NCBI GenBank assembly: GCA_025765595.1
Contig: JAIVFH010000054.1
Location: forward strand, 62,001-126,000
DNA: 64,000 bases
Direction of reading: 5' to 3'
Origin: Obelidium mucronatum
Lineage: Eukaryota; Chytridiomycota; Chytridiomycetes; Chytridiales; Chytriomycetaceae
The stretch's first letter is position 1. Each line of letters opens with the position of its first letter. The translations under genes were made by a program, and so were the position numbers. The notes beneath the pieces are model-generated. The model made no database searches, was not told the origin of the DNA, and saw only the letters and a list, made by a program, of their open reading frames with translations. Shown piece by piece: positions 21,912 to 34,831 of the stretch.

Positions 21912-22074
21912 AAAAGTCGAAGGTCATCTTTCCAACCCCGCCTATAGTAAAGATTAGGTTGCCTTTACCCTTTAGATGGCATGAACTGATAAATATCTAT
22001 AATAAAGAGTCTTCACGAAGCACTCGATGTTAGGTCTTGTGTCGCATCCAAAGAACATATATAATTTCCAAAAA

Positions 22075-25000
22075 ATGAAATCACCATCCCTCGATCCACA
22101 CAAAACACACGTGAAGAGCCACCATGTTTCCCTGCAGATGGCGGCTCGTGACTCTCCGTTCCTGAGGGCAAACTTGAACCATTTTGAAGATGAACTGGAT
22201 GAACTTTTGAAGTGGTAAGACTAATGAGGAGAGTCCATCCCATTTAGAATGCGGCTTAATGCAAACGGCGTTATGTTTTTATTAACTGCGTTCTTAGGGT
22301 CGATGGTCTGATCAAAGCCGGAAAGAACTACTCAGAAGCCTATTTGAGTTGAGTACCGACTATTGTTCTCTCGAACTGTCCACCTACAGACCTTGCGAAT
22401 TGTATGCATCATGCATGTGTGTCTATGAATGAGGAGTTCAGAGATAGGATCGGCAGTGAATGATCATCTCCATTTACACAAACCATTTGTAACCCATACT
22501 CCGCTAGAAATGAACGACTACTCGCTCAGTCTTGTTGCTTCGTTTACTTCTCACAGGCGTCTAAGTATTCTTGGTGCGTTCGCGATCTTTGGTTCATGAT
22601 CCGCTCTAATTCTTGATTGCAGGCGACACTTCTGTTTTGGATTCGTTTGCTGATGCCCTGAAGACTGTTTGTTCGTTAAATGCGCAAATGGTTCGTATAA
22701 GCTATAGGGGATGTTAGCTGAAATCTGATTGTTGGCAGGCTGAGGACTTGACTGAGAATCTGGTGTTTCCCTTGCAGCACTATTTGAGAGAAGAGATTAA
22801 GGAACTTCGTGTATGTGATATTTGAATTATTACTGTCTCGTGCGTATTGTGATTCCACCTATCTTGCAGGAACATCGCAAAAACCATGATCGAGTCACTA
22901 CCAATTATGATGCGGCCTTAACAAAGTATTCCCAGCTACCGAAAAACAAAGAGTCCAGCGCTTTGCACGAAGACTCTTTTATTTTGTTTGAAGCCAAGAA
23001 GGCATACATTCACTCCAATTTGAACTACGCGGATCATGTCATCAGCTTCAAAAACAAAATGATTTACTTTTTCGTCCAGCAACTGATGCTTGGAATGTAC
23101 ACGCATATGGACTATTTTGAGAACAACTATGAAGTCTTTCATGGAATGAAAGGGTCGATGGATCTGTTAAAGATAAGAATCGAGGAACGAAAAAGGGCTC
23201 TGCCAACTCAAGATGAGATTTTATCTTACAAAAACGCACTGGAAGAAGAGGCATTGAGTATCGCGCGACCGCGGTTGGATGATCGACAGCAGCAACCCCA
23301 CCTGCAAAAGGGTCGAACTGACTCGTCTGCAACAGCGTCTTCAAACAATTCCAACATGACTACTCCTCCATCTAAAACGAACAGTTCTGGATCAAAGGGG
23401 CTTACTACAACGTCTCTCGCGTCGACTTCATCCAAAGACCAAGGCCCGAGCGCTCTCATGCTTCCAGCATCGGCTATTCCGCCTCAACAGCCCTTAGAGA
23501 TTGAAGGTTATCTTTTCAAAAGAAACGAGAAGAAGGTTTGGATTCGGCGGTATTTCATGATCAAGAAAGGAACACTCTTTTATGCCAACACGTATCCAAC
23601 GGGGAAATTGAGGGGTGTTGTCTTATCTACAGACTCTATCAATATTCTTAATTACTCCATAAGGCCAGATAATGTGGAGGATCGTAGATTTTGCTTTGAA
23701 GTGTATGGCGGAAAACGGGCCTACAAGTTGCAAGGTGAGTATTTCCTTTGGGATCTGTTATTTATATGCAATCTTACATCCTCCTTTTAATTTTAGCTGA
23801 AAGTGAACGTGACATGATGGATTGGATCAATGTGTTTGAGGCAGCAAAAGCGGCACTGTTGAATCCTGTTCCAGTGGCTGTTTCGCTTACGGCAAGCCCC
23901 GATTCAAAACCCCAACCTTCTCAATTCGCTTCTCCGTCGAGTATCTCATCATCCGGAGTACCGGGTGTAAAATCACAGCCAATGCCACCTCCCTCATCCA
24001 TCATTAGTGATGGAGAAGATGGACTACCACTGCACCAACTGGAAGGAGAGGAGTCAGAAGAAGATGAAGAAAGCGCTGTTGAAGATGTAGATTTTGCAGA
24101 AGAGGTTGGCGGTGACTTGGTGGTTGAAGATAATGGAAAGGCCGCGGTTCTGTTTCAAGATGTCGAGCTTGTGTATCCGGACAAGCCTTCTGAAGCTAAA
24201 AATAGAGAACTTCATAAGCTGCTGAAATCAGTTCCTGCCACAGACTACGTTATTGACTGTTGAGTTGTTTCTTTTATGTGTCAATGTTCTCAGGTTTTTT
24301 TTTTCAGCCTTTGCGATTTTCCTTCAACGAGCAAATTTGATTCAAGGAAAAGTTTATGTGACGCAGAATCGTATCTGTTTCTATTCGAACATTATGGGAA
24401 TTATTTCGGTGCTCGTGATACACTTGAAGGAAATTCGGACAATTACTCGCGCGAAACATGGTCTTTATAAGTGTATTAATATCGAAACCACCAAAGCTCC
24501 TGTTGCGTATACTTGGGTTTGCTTTTTATTGATACGTGTTCCTTATGATTTTCCCCCCAATATTAGCACCTATTCAAAACTTTCATGAAGGATGATGGTA
24601 GGACACATGCTGTCATTCAAAGCGCATTTGAGAACTCTCAACGTATTACTGGGGTATGTATAAGCTATGTTGAAATAATTTATCTGATTTCTTCAACAAC
24701 AGCGACTAAACGCCCAAGAACTTTACGATAAACTCTCGGCAACCTCAAAAAAATTGGAAGAGAAGGAGGAAATCAAAGCCGTTGTCGCTGATAATGACGA
24801 TGGTACTTCTGTTGCAGCAGTTGACGACAATGGCGGTGACCCAATTCGGTCCACAGGTATGCACGCATATGCTCCTCCAACAATTTGTTTTTAACTCGAC
24901 GTCTGCTAGAATTTGACCTTCCGGAAGGGACAGCTGCGCCAGCAAACAACCCGTCCTGTGAATGTGCCGATCACCTGGAACACAAGGACGAGGAGTTTAC

Positions 25001-26462
25001 ACTTCCGATTCCTGCAAAGCGAGCGTTTGAAATAATGTTTGGAGCATCACCAGAAACCAAAACCATGTGGGCAAAGTTTTTCGCTTCTCGTGGGGAAACC
25101 AATGTTGTGTCTGAAAATTGGGTGGAGCCAGCAACGGGTTTGATCATGGGCGAAGCACCTCCTGGAGCAATGTCCAGCAAAATCTTGAATTACACCATGC
25201 CAGTGAATGCTCCAATGGGTACTGAACTTGTAATTTCTCCTATCTGTGATATTTAATTGTGCCTTGATTCCATTAGTGAAAGTGAAGGAAGCTGGAGTAG
25301 AAAGCATTTTGTATCTCATCAAGAAAGTGGACTACTTGTATGTGACATTTTTTTTCTACCGTATAAGTTTTAACGTTTTTACTCAGCGTTTATGTTGTGG
25401 AGAAGAGAAGCTCCACCCCAGCCTTACCATACAGTGACAGTTTTGCTCCAATTGTCAAGTACTGCATAACTTGGACGGGGAAAAACAGTTGCAAAGTCAT
25501 GATGTGCACCGGTGTGAAGTTTTACAAGAACCCGATGGTGAAGGGAATTATTCGACAGCAAGCCATGTCAGGAAGTGAACAATTCTCAAAAGACCTGGCG
25601 AAAGCCCTTAAAGAAGAAGTAAATGGAATTATTGCCAGGGAGAACCCAAAGAAGGCCGGTGCGCCAGGCGTTGACGCTGGGCCCGTTGTAGACACTGTTG
25701 GCCCATCGCCAACTCCCTTAGGCTCTACAGACTCTGCCAAAATTGACAGCATATTGCCGTTTGGCCTTTCTCATTCATTTGTGTGGCAGTGGGGAATGGT
25801 GGGACTACTGGGACTATCTTTGCTATTGAATATAGTGTCGATGTTCAGAGGAAGACCTGCGTCTGCTCTCCCTCCGCAAAGCATTGCTATTCGGGAAGTT
25901 ACTTCTGGATCGTGCCAAGCACCGCTTGCTGGATCATTAGACTGGCGATCTGAAATTCTTTTTGCAAGTAAGATGGGAGTAATGAGTGAAAAGAGGTTCG
26001 TTTGTTTAAGCCATACCTGTTCGGATTGTTCTAACATCGTGCATTGTTGAATACAGTATTTTGGGATACTTAGCTTCTCATTACCCGGAATGGAATCCAG
26101 ATAACTGTAACTCTTCTGTTATTTCTCCATACAAGGCATCGGTTCATCGCATCTCTCACTTCCCACCACCACTTTATCATCAGACACAAATGAAGAAAGT
26201 TTTTGCACGTCTTCATTCCATTCATGAAGCAGCAGAAAACGCGCGAGAAGAAGCTTTGGAGTCTTTGAAATGGCTGGATGAGCTTGAACGCGATGTCTTT
26301 TGGGCAGGTTATTGGAACTGGATCGCGGACGGTGTTGTTGCGAATGAAGCAACTAACAAATGTCGCGAAGTGCCAGGAGGGGTAGCGCAGTATGTCGGAG
26401 GCTGCGATAAAATTCAGGGTGTTTTAGCTGAACTTGAAATGCGTACTTCCAGAATGAAATGA
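22075..26462 (+). CDS. Sip3/Lam3-like BAR-PH-GRAM-VASt sterol-transfer protein
   Basis: A many-exon gene; several exons near the 5' end are only 40-80 bp long. Domain order: BAR (from FLRANLNHFEDELDELLKW through EHRKNHDRVTTNYDAALTKY to FFVQQLMLGMYTHMDYFENNYEVFHGM), a Ser/Thr-rich linker, PH (IEGYLFKRNEKKVWIRRYFMIKKGTLFY ... RRFCFEVYG, finishing after an intron with DMMDWINVFEAAKAAL), an acidic linker, GRAM (FQRANLIQGKVYVTQNRICFYSNIMG), VASt (FTLPIPAKRAFEIMFG ... NWVEPATG) and one membrane helix (GMVGLLGLSLLLNIVSMF). This is the architecture of yeast Lam1/Lam3, ER proteins that move sterols at ER-plasma membrane contacts. An in-frame upstream ATG at 22027 is an alternative start. Confidence 0.85.
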
Positions 26463-26512
26463 TATCAGATTTGGTGGTGATCAAATGACAAATTTACAAT
26501 TTTCCGATAATT

Positions 26513-29386
26513 ATGGCAGCCACAACTTCTGCTTTGCCGGCATTCACCAATCCATTCACCCTTAACGGTGAGCGAGTCCTGGGACAGCCTTGGGTTCTCC
26601 CTTCCCTGCCTGCCTTGCCGCCCCAACTTACAGCCGCTGGGTACGGCTGCCTCCAAGACCCGTACGAACCACGAGGACTTCCGCTGTTCAATGCAACCGA
26701 GTCTGCTTCCCTTACCATTGAGAATGCATGCAGACCAGGCTTCTTCTGTCCTTATCTCGACATCAAGAACCCAGCCACATTTCCAGTGATGTGCCCGGTT
26801 GATGTTCCTTGTTTCTCCAACCGATCAATTGGATTCCCGTGCAAGTATCCTCAAGGGATATTCGAGCCAATGGCTTGTCCGCATGGCTTCTACTGTCCAG
26901 ACCACAAGACGGTGTTACTTTGGTGAGTGTGCGTGCTTTTTGCCAAGGCGCACAAAAAAATTTGATTTGTCGTAAAACACAGCCCCGAAGGACATTACTG
27001 CGTCACAGGTCAATTTGAGCCAACGCCTTGTGAATTCCTGAGTATTTGTAATGTTGGCTCAATTGTGCAACGACATTACGGAGTTCTGCTATTAGTTGGA
27101 ATTGTGGACGTTCTCCTCTTGCTGGTTTATGCCATTCTTCGTTTCCGAGAGATGAAACTGGCAAATTCGCAACACCTTCCCTCGCCTGATGCGAAGACCA
27201 TTGATAAAGACTTTATTGTCGCGGATGGTGCGCAAGTCGGAACTGAACTTGTTGGTGTCGTTGCAGGTCAAAGCGGTGGCGATGTTGAGATAAAAAATAA
27301 CATCTCGGCTTTGACTGCTGGATTCCATAAGGGATTGGATGGTCGCGATGACTTGCAAATGAACTATGAGTTTGATGGATTGAGTTTGACGCTTCCCGAT
27401 GGAAAGACTATTCTGCAGGGTGTTTCTGGGTCCATCAATGCAGGAAGAATGACTGCCATTATGGGACCTTCTGGTTAGTTCGCTTGATTTCGATCTTTGT
27501 GGACATCTTTTTTATTTGCTATTTTTTTTTATTTTATTGGAATTACGACTGATTGTTGTTAAAGGTGCTGGTAAAACCACCTTCATGAATGTGTTGATGG
27601 GTAAAGTTGCAAGAACCTCTGGCACGCTTAAGATCAACAATTCCGTTGCCGAAATGAGAACTTTCAAGAAAATTATTGGTTACGTTCCACAAGAAGACGT
27701 CATGATTGAGGAACTTACTGTCCGCGAGAACATTCGCTACTCTGCCAGAACACGTCTTCCTGACTCGTGGTCCAACAAGGAAGTCGATGATCATGTCGAT
27801 GCTATTTTAAAGGCCCTCAAGTAAGTATTCCTGTGAATCTTTCAAGGTCTAGCGACTTACCATGTTGTATTTAGCTTGTCCAACGTTGCACACAAGCGTA
27901 TTGGAAACGTTCTTGAGCGAGGAATCTCTGGTGGTCAACGTAAGCGTGTCAACATTGGAATGGAGCTTGCTGCCGCCCCACTCTCTGTATTTTTGGATGA
28001 ACCCACGTCTGGTCTTGATTCGACGGCCGCCCTCGATTCCGTCAATATTCTTTCATCCATCTCTCGTCTTGGCCTCACTATTGTCGCCGTCATCCACCAG
28101 CCTCGCGTTGAAATTTTTGAATCATTCGACGATGTCCTCATGATTGCTCCAGGAGGACGAACAGCGTATTTTGGGCCAGTTTCTGGTGCAAAACCTTACT
28201 TTGAATCTCTTGGCTTTCTCTTTGGTCCGGCGAGCAACGATGCTGACACCTTGATGGATATTCTGGCGGGTCGTGGGCAAACAACGGCGGATGTTCCAAA
28301 AGCAAATTTGACCGCGAACCACCTTGTAGAGCATTGGAATCAAAGAGTGCAATCTTTTGAACGTGGAACCCCCAACGTTTCCGCTGAAACATCTATTGAT
28401 TCCATGAACAAGATTGCCAAACTCCGTGGTGCATCGTTCATTCGACAAATTGGTCTTGCTCATAATCGATCGGTCAAGCAACAAGCTCGACTAGTTAGCG
28501 GTTTTGTGTTAGAACTGTTCATTGGGTTTTTGTCTGGTGGGATCATGGGATTCGCATCGTTTGGTGGTGAGAACCTCTCGTCACACCTTGTTGAGCCATA
28601 TACTGCCATTTCTACCGCTTCAAAAACTTGGTTTATTGGAATGTATGGAATGTTAGTTGGGATTGCGATTTCCCTTGCTTCGGCACCGGCTGGAGTCAAG
28701 GTTTTCAGTGAAGAGAAAGCAGTGTACTTGAGGGAGCACGAAGCCGGACACAGCATTTCGGCTTACTTTATTGGGAAAAACTTGAGTACCGTGTATCGTA
28801 TCGCAATTTCATCTGCACACTTCGTGTCTCTTTACGTTTTGCTGGCACAACCCCCTATCGGAACTGGTACTCAGTATTTGCTCTTGGCTCTAAACTTTTT
28901 TGGAGTGTATGGAATGGGTCAAGCTGTTTCAATGATGGTGCGCCGTGAAAATGCACCGCTTTTGGCCGTAACCACTTCATTGATATCCGGAGTCTTGTGC
29001 GGATTTGGACCACAGCTTAACGATGGTTTGCAATTTGTATTGAATCTATTTTCATGAACTTAACATGAATTTTTTGTTTACCAACAGCTACGAAGGATGG
29101 ATACGTTTTCATTTTGAATATTGGTGTCAACAGATGGATGGCCGAAGCACAGTTCTGGGAATGGGCGGCCAAATACGAGCACGTCTTCGACGAAATGATT
29201 CTCGAAAATGCTTTTGGCTACAAGAAGGGCAATACAACTCGGAACTTGCTTGTGATGTTGGCACTTGGTTTCGCGTATCGCGTTCTTGCATATCTAGTTC
29301 TGCTGCTGACTTTGAACAGCGGATTGTTTCGTTCCATTTGGGCAAAGTTTGGGCTTCAGAAGAGAAGCAAGCCAGTTAAAGTGTGA
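26513..29386 (+). CDS. ABCG-type half-transporter, copy 2
   Basis: Five exons: 26513-26932, 26993-27473, 27565-27820, 27875-29025, 29088-29386. Introns fall at the same codons as in the copy at 10.2 kb, including the one that splits Walker A after GPSG. The same Cys-rich head (ACRPGFFCP, ACPHGFYCP, EGHYC), Walker A, ISGGQRKR signature, Walker B FLDEPTSGLDS and six-helix C-terminal domain are present. The NBD is nearly identical to copy 1, while the linker after the first membrane helix and the spacer after the NBD (VPKANLTANHLVEHWNQR) differ. This looks like a tandem-type duplication later separated by other genes. It starts only about 50 bp after the Sip3-like stop. Confidence 0.92.
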
Positions 29387-29431
29387 GGAGAGAAGGGGGG
29401 ATAACATAACTGAAAAGACGTTGGTGAATAA

Positions 29432-31416
29432 ATGTCTGCAAAGCACTGGATTACAATTCCCAATTCAGCTCCGGGCGATGCAAGCAGACGGCCGACCATC
29501 CGCCAAGGGGAAGCATTGCTTCAAATGCAGCTTGGAGTGGGTTTGTACGATGGGTGAGTTGCTAGGCAGCCAGGGACTTTTCTAACAAATACCAGCCCAA
29601 CCCGGTCCTCACAACTCGAGAGCGGCGTTCTTTGGGTCACATCTCACCGCCTTGTTTGGCTGCATGATGCACCGGCCGGACCTGGCTTGGAGCTATCGCT
29701 TGCAAGAGTTAAAGACATGTCTCTCTCTGGTGGTTTCGGGGTACTGTCTTTCCCCTTTCGATTCGCATACAAATATCGCCAATATCAATCTCTTGTGAAT
29801 TGTTTAGAGTATGCTTCCTGGAGCCTTGAAGTCTTCACCAAAGATAACCCTGACTCTTCTTTCTGCGGCAACAACGTCCCCTGTGGAATCGACACAACAA
29901 TCAGCCCATATCGCTCCATCATCATCGACAAAATCTACTTGGATATGCTCAATTTGCGACTCAATGAATGCGGATTATTTCACTGCATGCAACGAATGTG
30001 GGGTCAAACGCGACCCTGTTACAACAGGTTTTTCATAACCCCCTCGAATGAATCCCATTGATCACTTTTTATTTCCATATCGACAGCCACGAACAAGTTG
30101 CCACAAACAATCATTCCGCTAACATCAGCTGCTGAAAAGCCGTGTCCCATCTGCACATACATCAACCATATAGACGTGCTTTTTTGCGAAGCTTGCGACT
30201 CGCGATTCCCAGAACAACCAAAAAGCGCCTCGCAGACGAGCATCTCCCCACAGCCGGCGAATACTCCCGCCGAAGAACTAACTGTGAAAATTAGTTTCAG
30301 ATCTGGAGGCGTGAATGAATTTTTTAAAGTTTTGAAAGCATCCGCTGCTGCTCGTGAATGGGAGGTAAATTTTGTGACCGTCAACATAAGGCAGTTTGAC
30401 TTACCTGATAATGTTTGGGAAGAAAACGGATGTGAATCAATCAATGAAAGCTCTCGAGGTTTCAACGCAAGCTTTGAATGTTGTTGCGAGTGGTGGTGGA
30501 ATATGTGAGTGTGTTCAAGACACTCGATTTGCTCTTGACAGCCCCATTTTTTCAAGCCGGTATCATCAAAAAGGCGGATCAGACAAATCAAGTCTTGGAC
30601 CAAACATTGAGCAGTTCTTTCCAAGACCTCGATGCGTTAATGGCAAAAGCCTCTGATATGGTGAAATTGGCAGAGTCAATTAATTCTCGACTAGCGGCTG
30701 CAACGGCTGGGGCAAGCCATGGCGTTGCCTCTTCCCTAGAGAACCCAGAACTCATAGCATTCCGTAGCTTTCTGGTAGATCTTGGAATCCCTTCGCCGGT
30801 TACAAAGTTTGTTGTCATTTCTTTGAAGACCTTGGAGATGGCCGAGTGATATTTTTTTCGTTCCAACTCCAGAGAGATGACAGGAGATGCATATTCCCAG
30901 GAGCTTTGCAAAGAACTTACAGACTTTCTCAACAAGGTCATTAAGCGATATGGAGGGATGATTGCATTGACGGATTTATATTGCATTTTCAACCGGGCCC
31001 GAGGAGTTGCGTTAATCTCTCCTCAGGACTTGCAAAAGAGTGCGGCACTTTTCGAGTCGCTAGGGCTTCCTTACCGACTAAGGAAATTCGACAGTGGGTT
31101 GCTTGTGATTCATTCCAGCGACTATAGCGATGATGCAATTGCAACGAGAATTTTGATGCATGTGCAGAGGGTTGGAGGAGTTGGTAACAATGCCTCAGAA
31201 TGGGGAACTGGAGTTACTTGCTTGGATATAGCTTCGCAGGAAGGTGTTTCAATAGTGTTGGCGAAGGAGCTCTTGCTTGTATGTATACCCTTCCTCCATG
31301 GTGTTTTTGCCATTTCACACGTTTTCTAGATCACAGAAAAGTACGGCCTTATTTGCCGAGACGATAGCGTTGAAGGACTTCGCTTTTATGACAATATGAT
31401 TGTAAAGTTTCAGTAA
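29432..31416 (+). CDS. VPS36: Vps36, ESCRT-II subunit (GLUE-NZF-EAP30)
   Basis: Multi-exon. The GLUE domain is split: its N-terminal strands (GVLWVTSHRLVWLHD, about 29.6 kb) and C-terminal part (VKISFRSGGVNEFFKVLKA, about 30.3 kb) flank two Ran-BP2/NZF zinc fingers. These are WICSICDSMNADYFTACNECG and CPICTYINHIDVLFCEACDS, the same insertion as in yeast Vps36. The C-terminal EAP30 region holds YSQELCKELTDFL, GGMIALTDLYCIFNRARG, ISPQDLQKSAALFESLGLP and, in the last exon, EKYGLICRDDS. Vps36 recruits ESCRT-II to endosomes by binding ubiquitin and phosphoinositides. It is the last ordinary chromosomal gene before the accessory island. Confidence 0.9.
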
Positions 31417-31653
31417 AATCCCTTGAATCACATGAGCACCTGTACCGCACTATCTTGTTGGTTTTTAATAAGTCAAGGTCCTAGACGTACATCTATCATA
31501 GCTCGTGCGGCAATTCTAATTGCTGGAAAGGGCATCCAAATACTGTTAATTTCAAAAAGAGTTCCAAACTCTGCCAACTCTTTTCATAAAGCTCTCTCTT
31601 TATTTTACACAAAATAATACAATGTCAGTTGCATTCACAGTAAACTTAAGATA

Positions 31654-31672
31654 ATACTGTTTAAAACAGTAT
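31654..31672. promoter_or_regulatory. Palindrome ATACTGTTTAAAACAGTAT at left side of the island
   Basis: Inverted repeat with 9-bp arms around one central base. Its half-site ATACTG is shared with the palindromes at 34.41, 43.91 and 46.07 kb. It lies 225 bp beyond the stop of the leftmost island gene. The rest of 31417-31897 is A+T-rich and shows no coding exon. Confidence 0.5.
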
Positions 31673-31897
31673 CCAGGTTTGGTGGTTCCTGGAATAAAAG
31701 AGCAATCTTTTAATTCGTATCCCCTGTTTGCTTTGTGAATGAACTACATAATTATACTTTATATTTATTAATGCAAAAGATACAACAGAAAGGAATACAA
31801 AAACAAAACACAAGCAGTTCAGATATCATGCAAAAATATACAAAAATAAGGAATAAAAGGCAGGAACAAGACACACAAACAACTCAACGACATATAG

Positions 31898-34438
31898 TTA
31901 CTGGTCTTCAATTGGTTTTCTCAACTGTACCAACTGACGTGGGTCTTTAACGTCAATTGTTTTGACGAAACTTTCACTACCTCTATAAAACCAAATTGCA
32001 ACAGATTCCAACTTTCCCCCCGCAGTGAAATTTTGAGTACGTAGTGTCCCCAATTGCCACTCAGAACCAACCAGAATCTCAACGTCCGCATCCTTGGCCA
32101 TGGTAAAGATCCAGTGAATTTTGGGGTTGCAATCCTCTGGAGTAGAATGCTGAGGAGCGGTGGAAGGCAGTCGAGGTGTTCCACCGCGGTAAGTGAGGAA
32201 CTCTTGAACATCCATTTCACTTTCATGTAGGCTAGATCCCTCGTTGGCTTCCGACATTTCTGTATCTTTGGTAGCATCTGATTCATTACCACCGACTCCA
32301 ACAGAACCAGGTGAGTCAACCCCACTGATTGCGGAGCCTCTCCCTGGTGCTGCTGCAACATCCTCCCCCCCTTGAACTAAATCACTTTCCCTGTCAGACG
32401 GTTCCTCTGCATTATCTGACAAATCAGACACTAGCTCCTTTGAGAGCGGTGCTAGTTTACTTGTTGGTTAGATTGTGGCATCAAAAAAAGAAATCAACAG
32501 AAAAAGACAATAACATACCTGCAGGGCACGCAGAGAACGCGTCCGCAAAGATTTGACCAATCTGCTTAGCGTATCCTGCTGCAGTAATACGTTTCAGGAA
32601 CTCGGTCATTGTAAGATTTCCGTACTGCAGAAAATTTGCCGCCCCTCTTGAACGCTCACTTGTCACATAAACAGGGTTGGCTGTGGTTGACACATCGACA
32701 AGATCCTCATCATCACTGCCCTTTTCAAATGTTGCACCGAACGCTTGCTCGATGAAAGACCCATGCTCAGCAATAAGTTGCTCAGGATTGGAAGATTTGG
32801 GTATATTCTGACCCCTTGGTTTTCTTCCAGATACTGTTGACTTGCTGTGGGGTGCTGGTGAAGAATGGCGCCTCTTTCTTGCTTTGGTAACTCGCGGTTC
32901 TTTGTTTGCAGCTTTATGAATCCCACCACGGGTTCTTTTTGGAGGTGGAGAAGATGTGGCTTCGCGAACAGAGGTTGGGGTAGAGGGAGATGAGGGGGGG
33001 CTATCATGCCCAGATGCTGGTGGTGGACTTTGAACTTCTTGAGCATTGGGCTGGGGATCTTTGGCTAATGGTGCGGGCGATGGCTCTGCGGAACGTGCAA
33101 ATCGCTAAAGTCCAGATCCCCCCCAAACATTTCAGTGTCATTGTCCGAATCCAGAGGTGACGTTTCCTTTGTAACAGCCAGGGAAGCCGCAACAGGCGAG
33201 GAAATCCCTACTCAACTTAATAAATTAATCACAATTAATTTGCCAAATAAAAAGAAAAAAAGAATACCTTTCTTGTGGTTTTCAATGGTTTTATACAAAC
33301 TTTTACCTGTAGCATTGTCCAAACCACACGCGTTTTTCACCACAACCGAGACATCTGCAATCCCGTGTACTGACGGTTTGGGGATAAACTCTTCAAAAGC
33401 CTCCAATAAAAGCAAGCAGAAATCTGATGGATCCACCTTTCTTGCAGTACAACCATTCAGATAAGTATCTGAAAACCAACGCGTCTGGGCAACAGTGATA
33501 CCAACAATAACTGTCTGACGGAATTTTGCTTCTGTGGTGATTTTCAGCCCTGTGAATTTGAATGCTTTCCCGCACATTTCACGGTAAGCCCTCTTTCTTG
33601 GGTTTGTAGTCTCTAAGGAAGCCCAGTCGTACTCTTCAGAGACCAGACTAAGACTTCAAAGTTAACTAGTTGCAACACTGCAGGAACTGTTAACTTACCA
33701 CATGTAACTACATAAAAACCCCAATTTAACTTGATTATCTCTGAGCGTTTGCGAGGTTACAATAATGTTTTCTTGGTACTGTCTTGCCACTGCAAGACAC
33801 CTGGTGCCAAATTCATCATCTGAGAAGGGATTCTATAGGAATAGCAGTTTAGAATAAAAATGCCGTAGAGAAATCATCAAGACCTCAACGTCATCTTGAG
33901 TATCAGAATCATCCTCCTCGTCAAACTCCATGAGATGCGTTGCTCCTTATAACAATCATGTTGAGCTTTACATATACAGCTTAAATCCCTAACCTTTGAC
34001 TGAATCATAAAGCCTGTCAGCTGAGTTGGCAACAGAGGAGCTTGGTTCTGCAGATCCATGTTTGGTTGTGTTGGTTGAATGCTTGGGTCAGTCAAACAAC
34101 ATACCCATCATGCGTTGAGAGGCTCTTCCCACAATCGACACACCGCCTTCCCTAGCAGCTGCGATCAGTTCTGATAGTTAGATGTTATCCAGGTGCATGA
34201 TGAAATTAAGGAGAAACAACGACTAACTTGGTATTGCTAGTGTTGTAGATCCCCCTGCTGGCGGCACCGAGGATTGACCTTGCCCCACAGTATTGACCCC
34301 GTTCTTTGAAGCATTCATGTGTGCAAGGACTTGGGCACGTAATGCTAAGGCCCGGTTGCGATTCGCAGCGACTTGGTCTCTATTCATGTACATTTTTTTC
34401 AAAGAATTAAATCTCATACTTCGCAGTATGGGATTCAT
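31898..34438 (-). CDS. Large acidic multi-exon island protein, function unknown (gene a)
   Basis: About ten exons on the minus strand. Exon 1 starts MNPILRSMRFNSLKKMYMNRDQ (34438). Later exons give an acidic stretch (EFDEEDDSDTQDDVE), then a structured region (WASLETTNPRKRAYREMCGK, VGITVAQTRWFSDTYLNGC, VDPSDFCLLLLEAFEEF). A disordered Pro/Ser/Lys/Arg-rich part and an AANFLQYGNLTMTEFLKRI helix follow. The C-terminal 75 residues (ADVEILVGSEWQLGTLR ... VAIWFYRGSESFV) look like a small beta-barrel, possibly Tudor/SH3-like. Between the exon at 33.1-33.2 kb and the next part the frame appears to slip (around 33085-33100), from an error, decay or an unrecognised intron. No known family was recognised. 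Confidence 0.5.
34410..34435 (-). promoter_or_regulatory. Imperfect palindrome at the 5' end of gene a
   Basis: AATCTCATACTTCGCAGTATGGGATT, an imperfect version of the perfect palindrome at 46065-46091. Here it overlaps the first codons of gene a. The reverse complement of about 34390-34460 matches 46045-46110 over roughly 65 bp, including AGCTGGT, TTTGGATT and AGTATGAGATTTAAT. Confidence 0.6.
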
Positions 34439-34831
34439 TAATCCAAATCACCAGCTAGTCACTTGTCACTGTACCCACCAAATCCGTTGAAGATGTTAAT
34501 ATTAGATTAACGTTGCATATTTACTTGCAAAAACACGCTATAAGTGTTATTACAAGGTGTGGGGGTGTGTAGAGTCGACACCAACCGCACACCGCGGTCA
34601 TTTAAAGATCATGTAAAGTCATTATTGGGGTCTACTTAAACTAAGAAACTCAATCCAAGAGTTTCCAGGAAGGTCCCTTGCTTGGGGGTGGGCAGCCTGG
34701 GTCGTGTATTTTCACACCCTGACCTCTCCTTCACACCCGAAGCCCGCCTGCACCAATTCAGTCCCAACTAATGTTGGAACCAGCCTATTATATTACTAGG
34801 TTGCATAACACGCTAAAAATGTACGCGCTGA

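Larger units (their letters stand above)
15756..21916 (+). mobile_element. Ty3-type chromovirus LTR retrotransposon with target-site duplication
   Basis: A complete element bounded by the 5-bp direct repeat AAAAG (15756-15760 and 21912-21916). The LTRs are 15761-15872 and 21800-21911, each 112 bp and identical by eye. Inside, in order: gag (16593-17936), aspartic protease, intron, reverse transcriptase, RNase H, integrase with a C-terminal chromodomain (18090-21694). That order (integrase after RNase H) and the chromodomain mark a Ty3/Metaviridae chromovirus. A run of G (about 21788-21796) just before the right LTR is the likely polypurine tract. Identical LTRs point to recent insertion. It sits between two ordinary genes and breaks neither. 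A single frame change in the integrase zinc domain may disable it, unless it is programmed. Confidence 0.95.
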
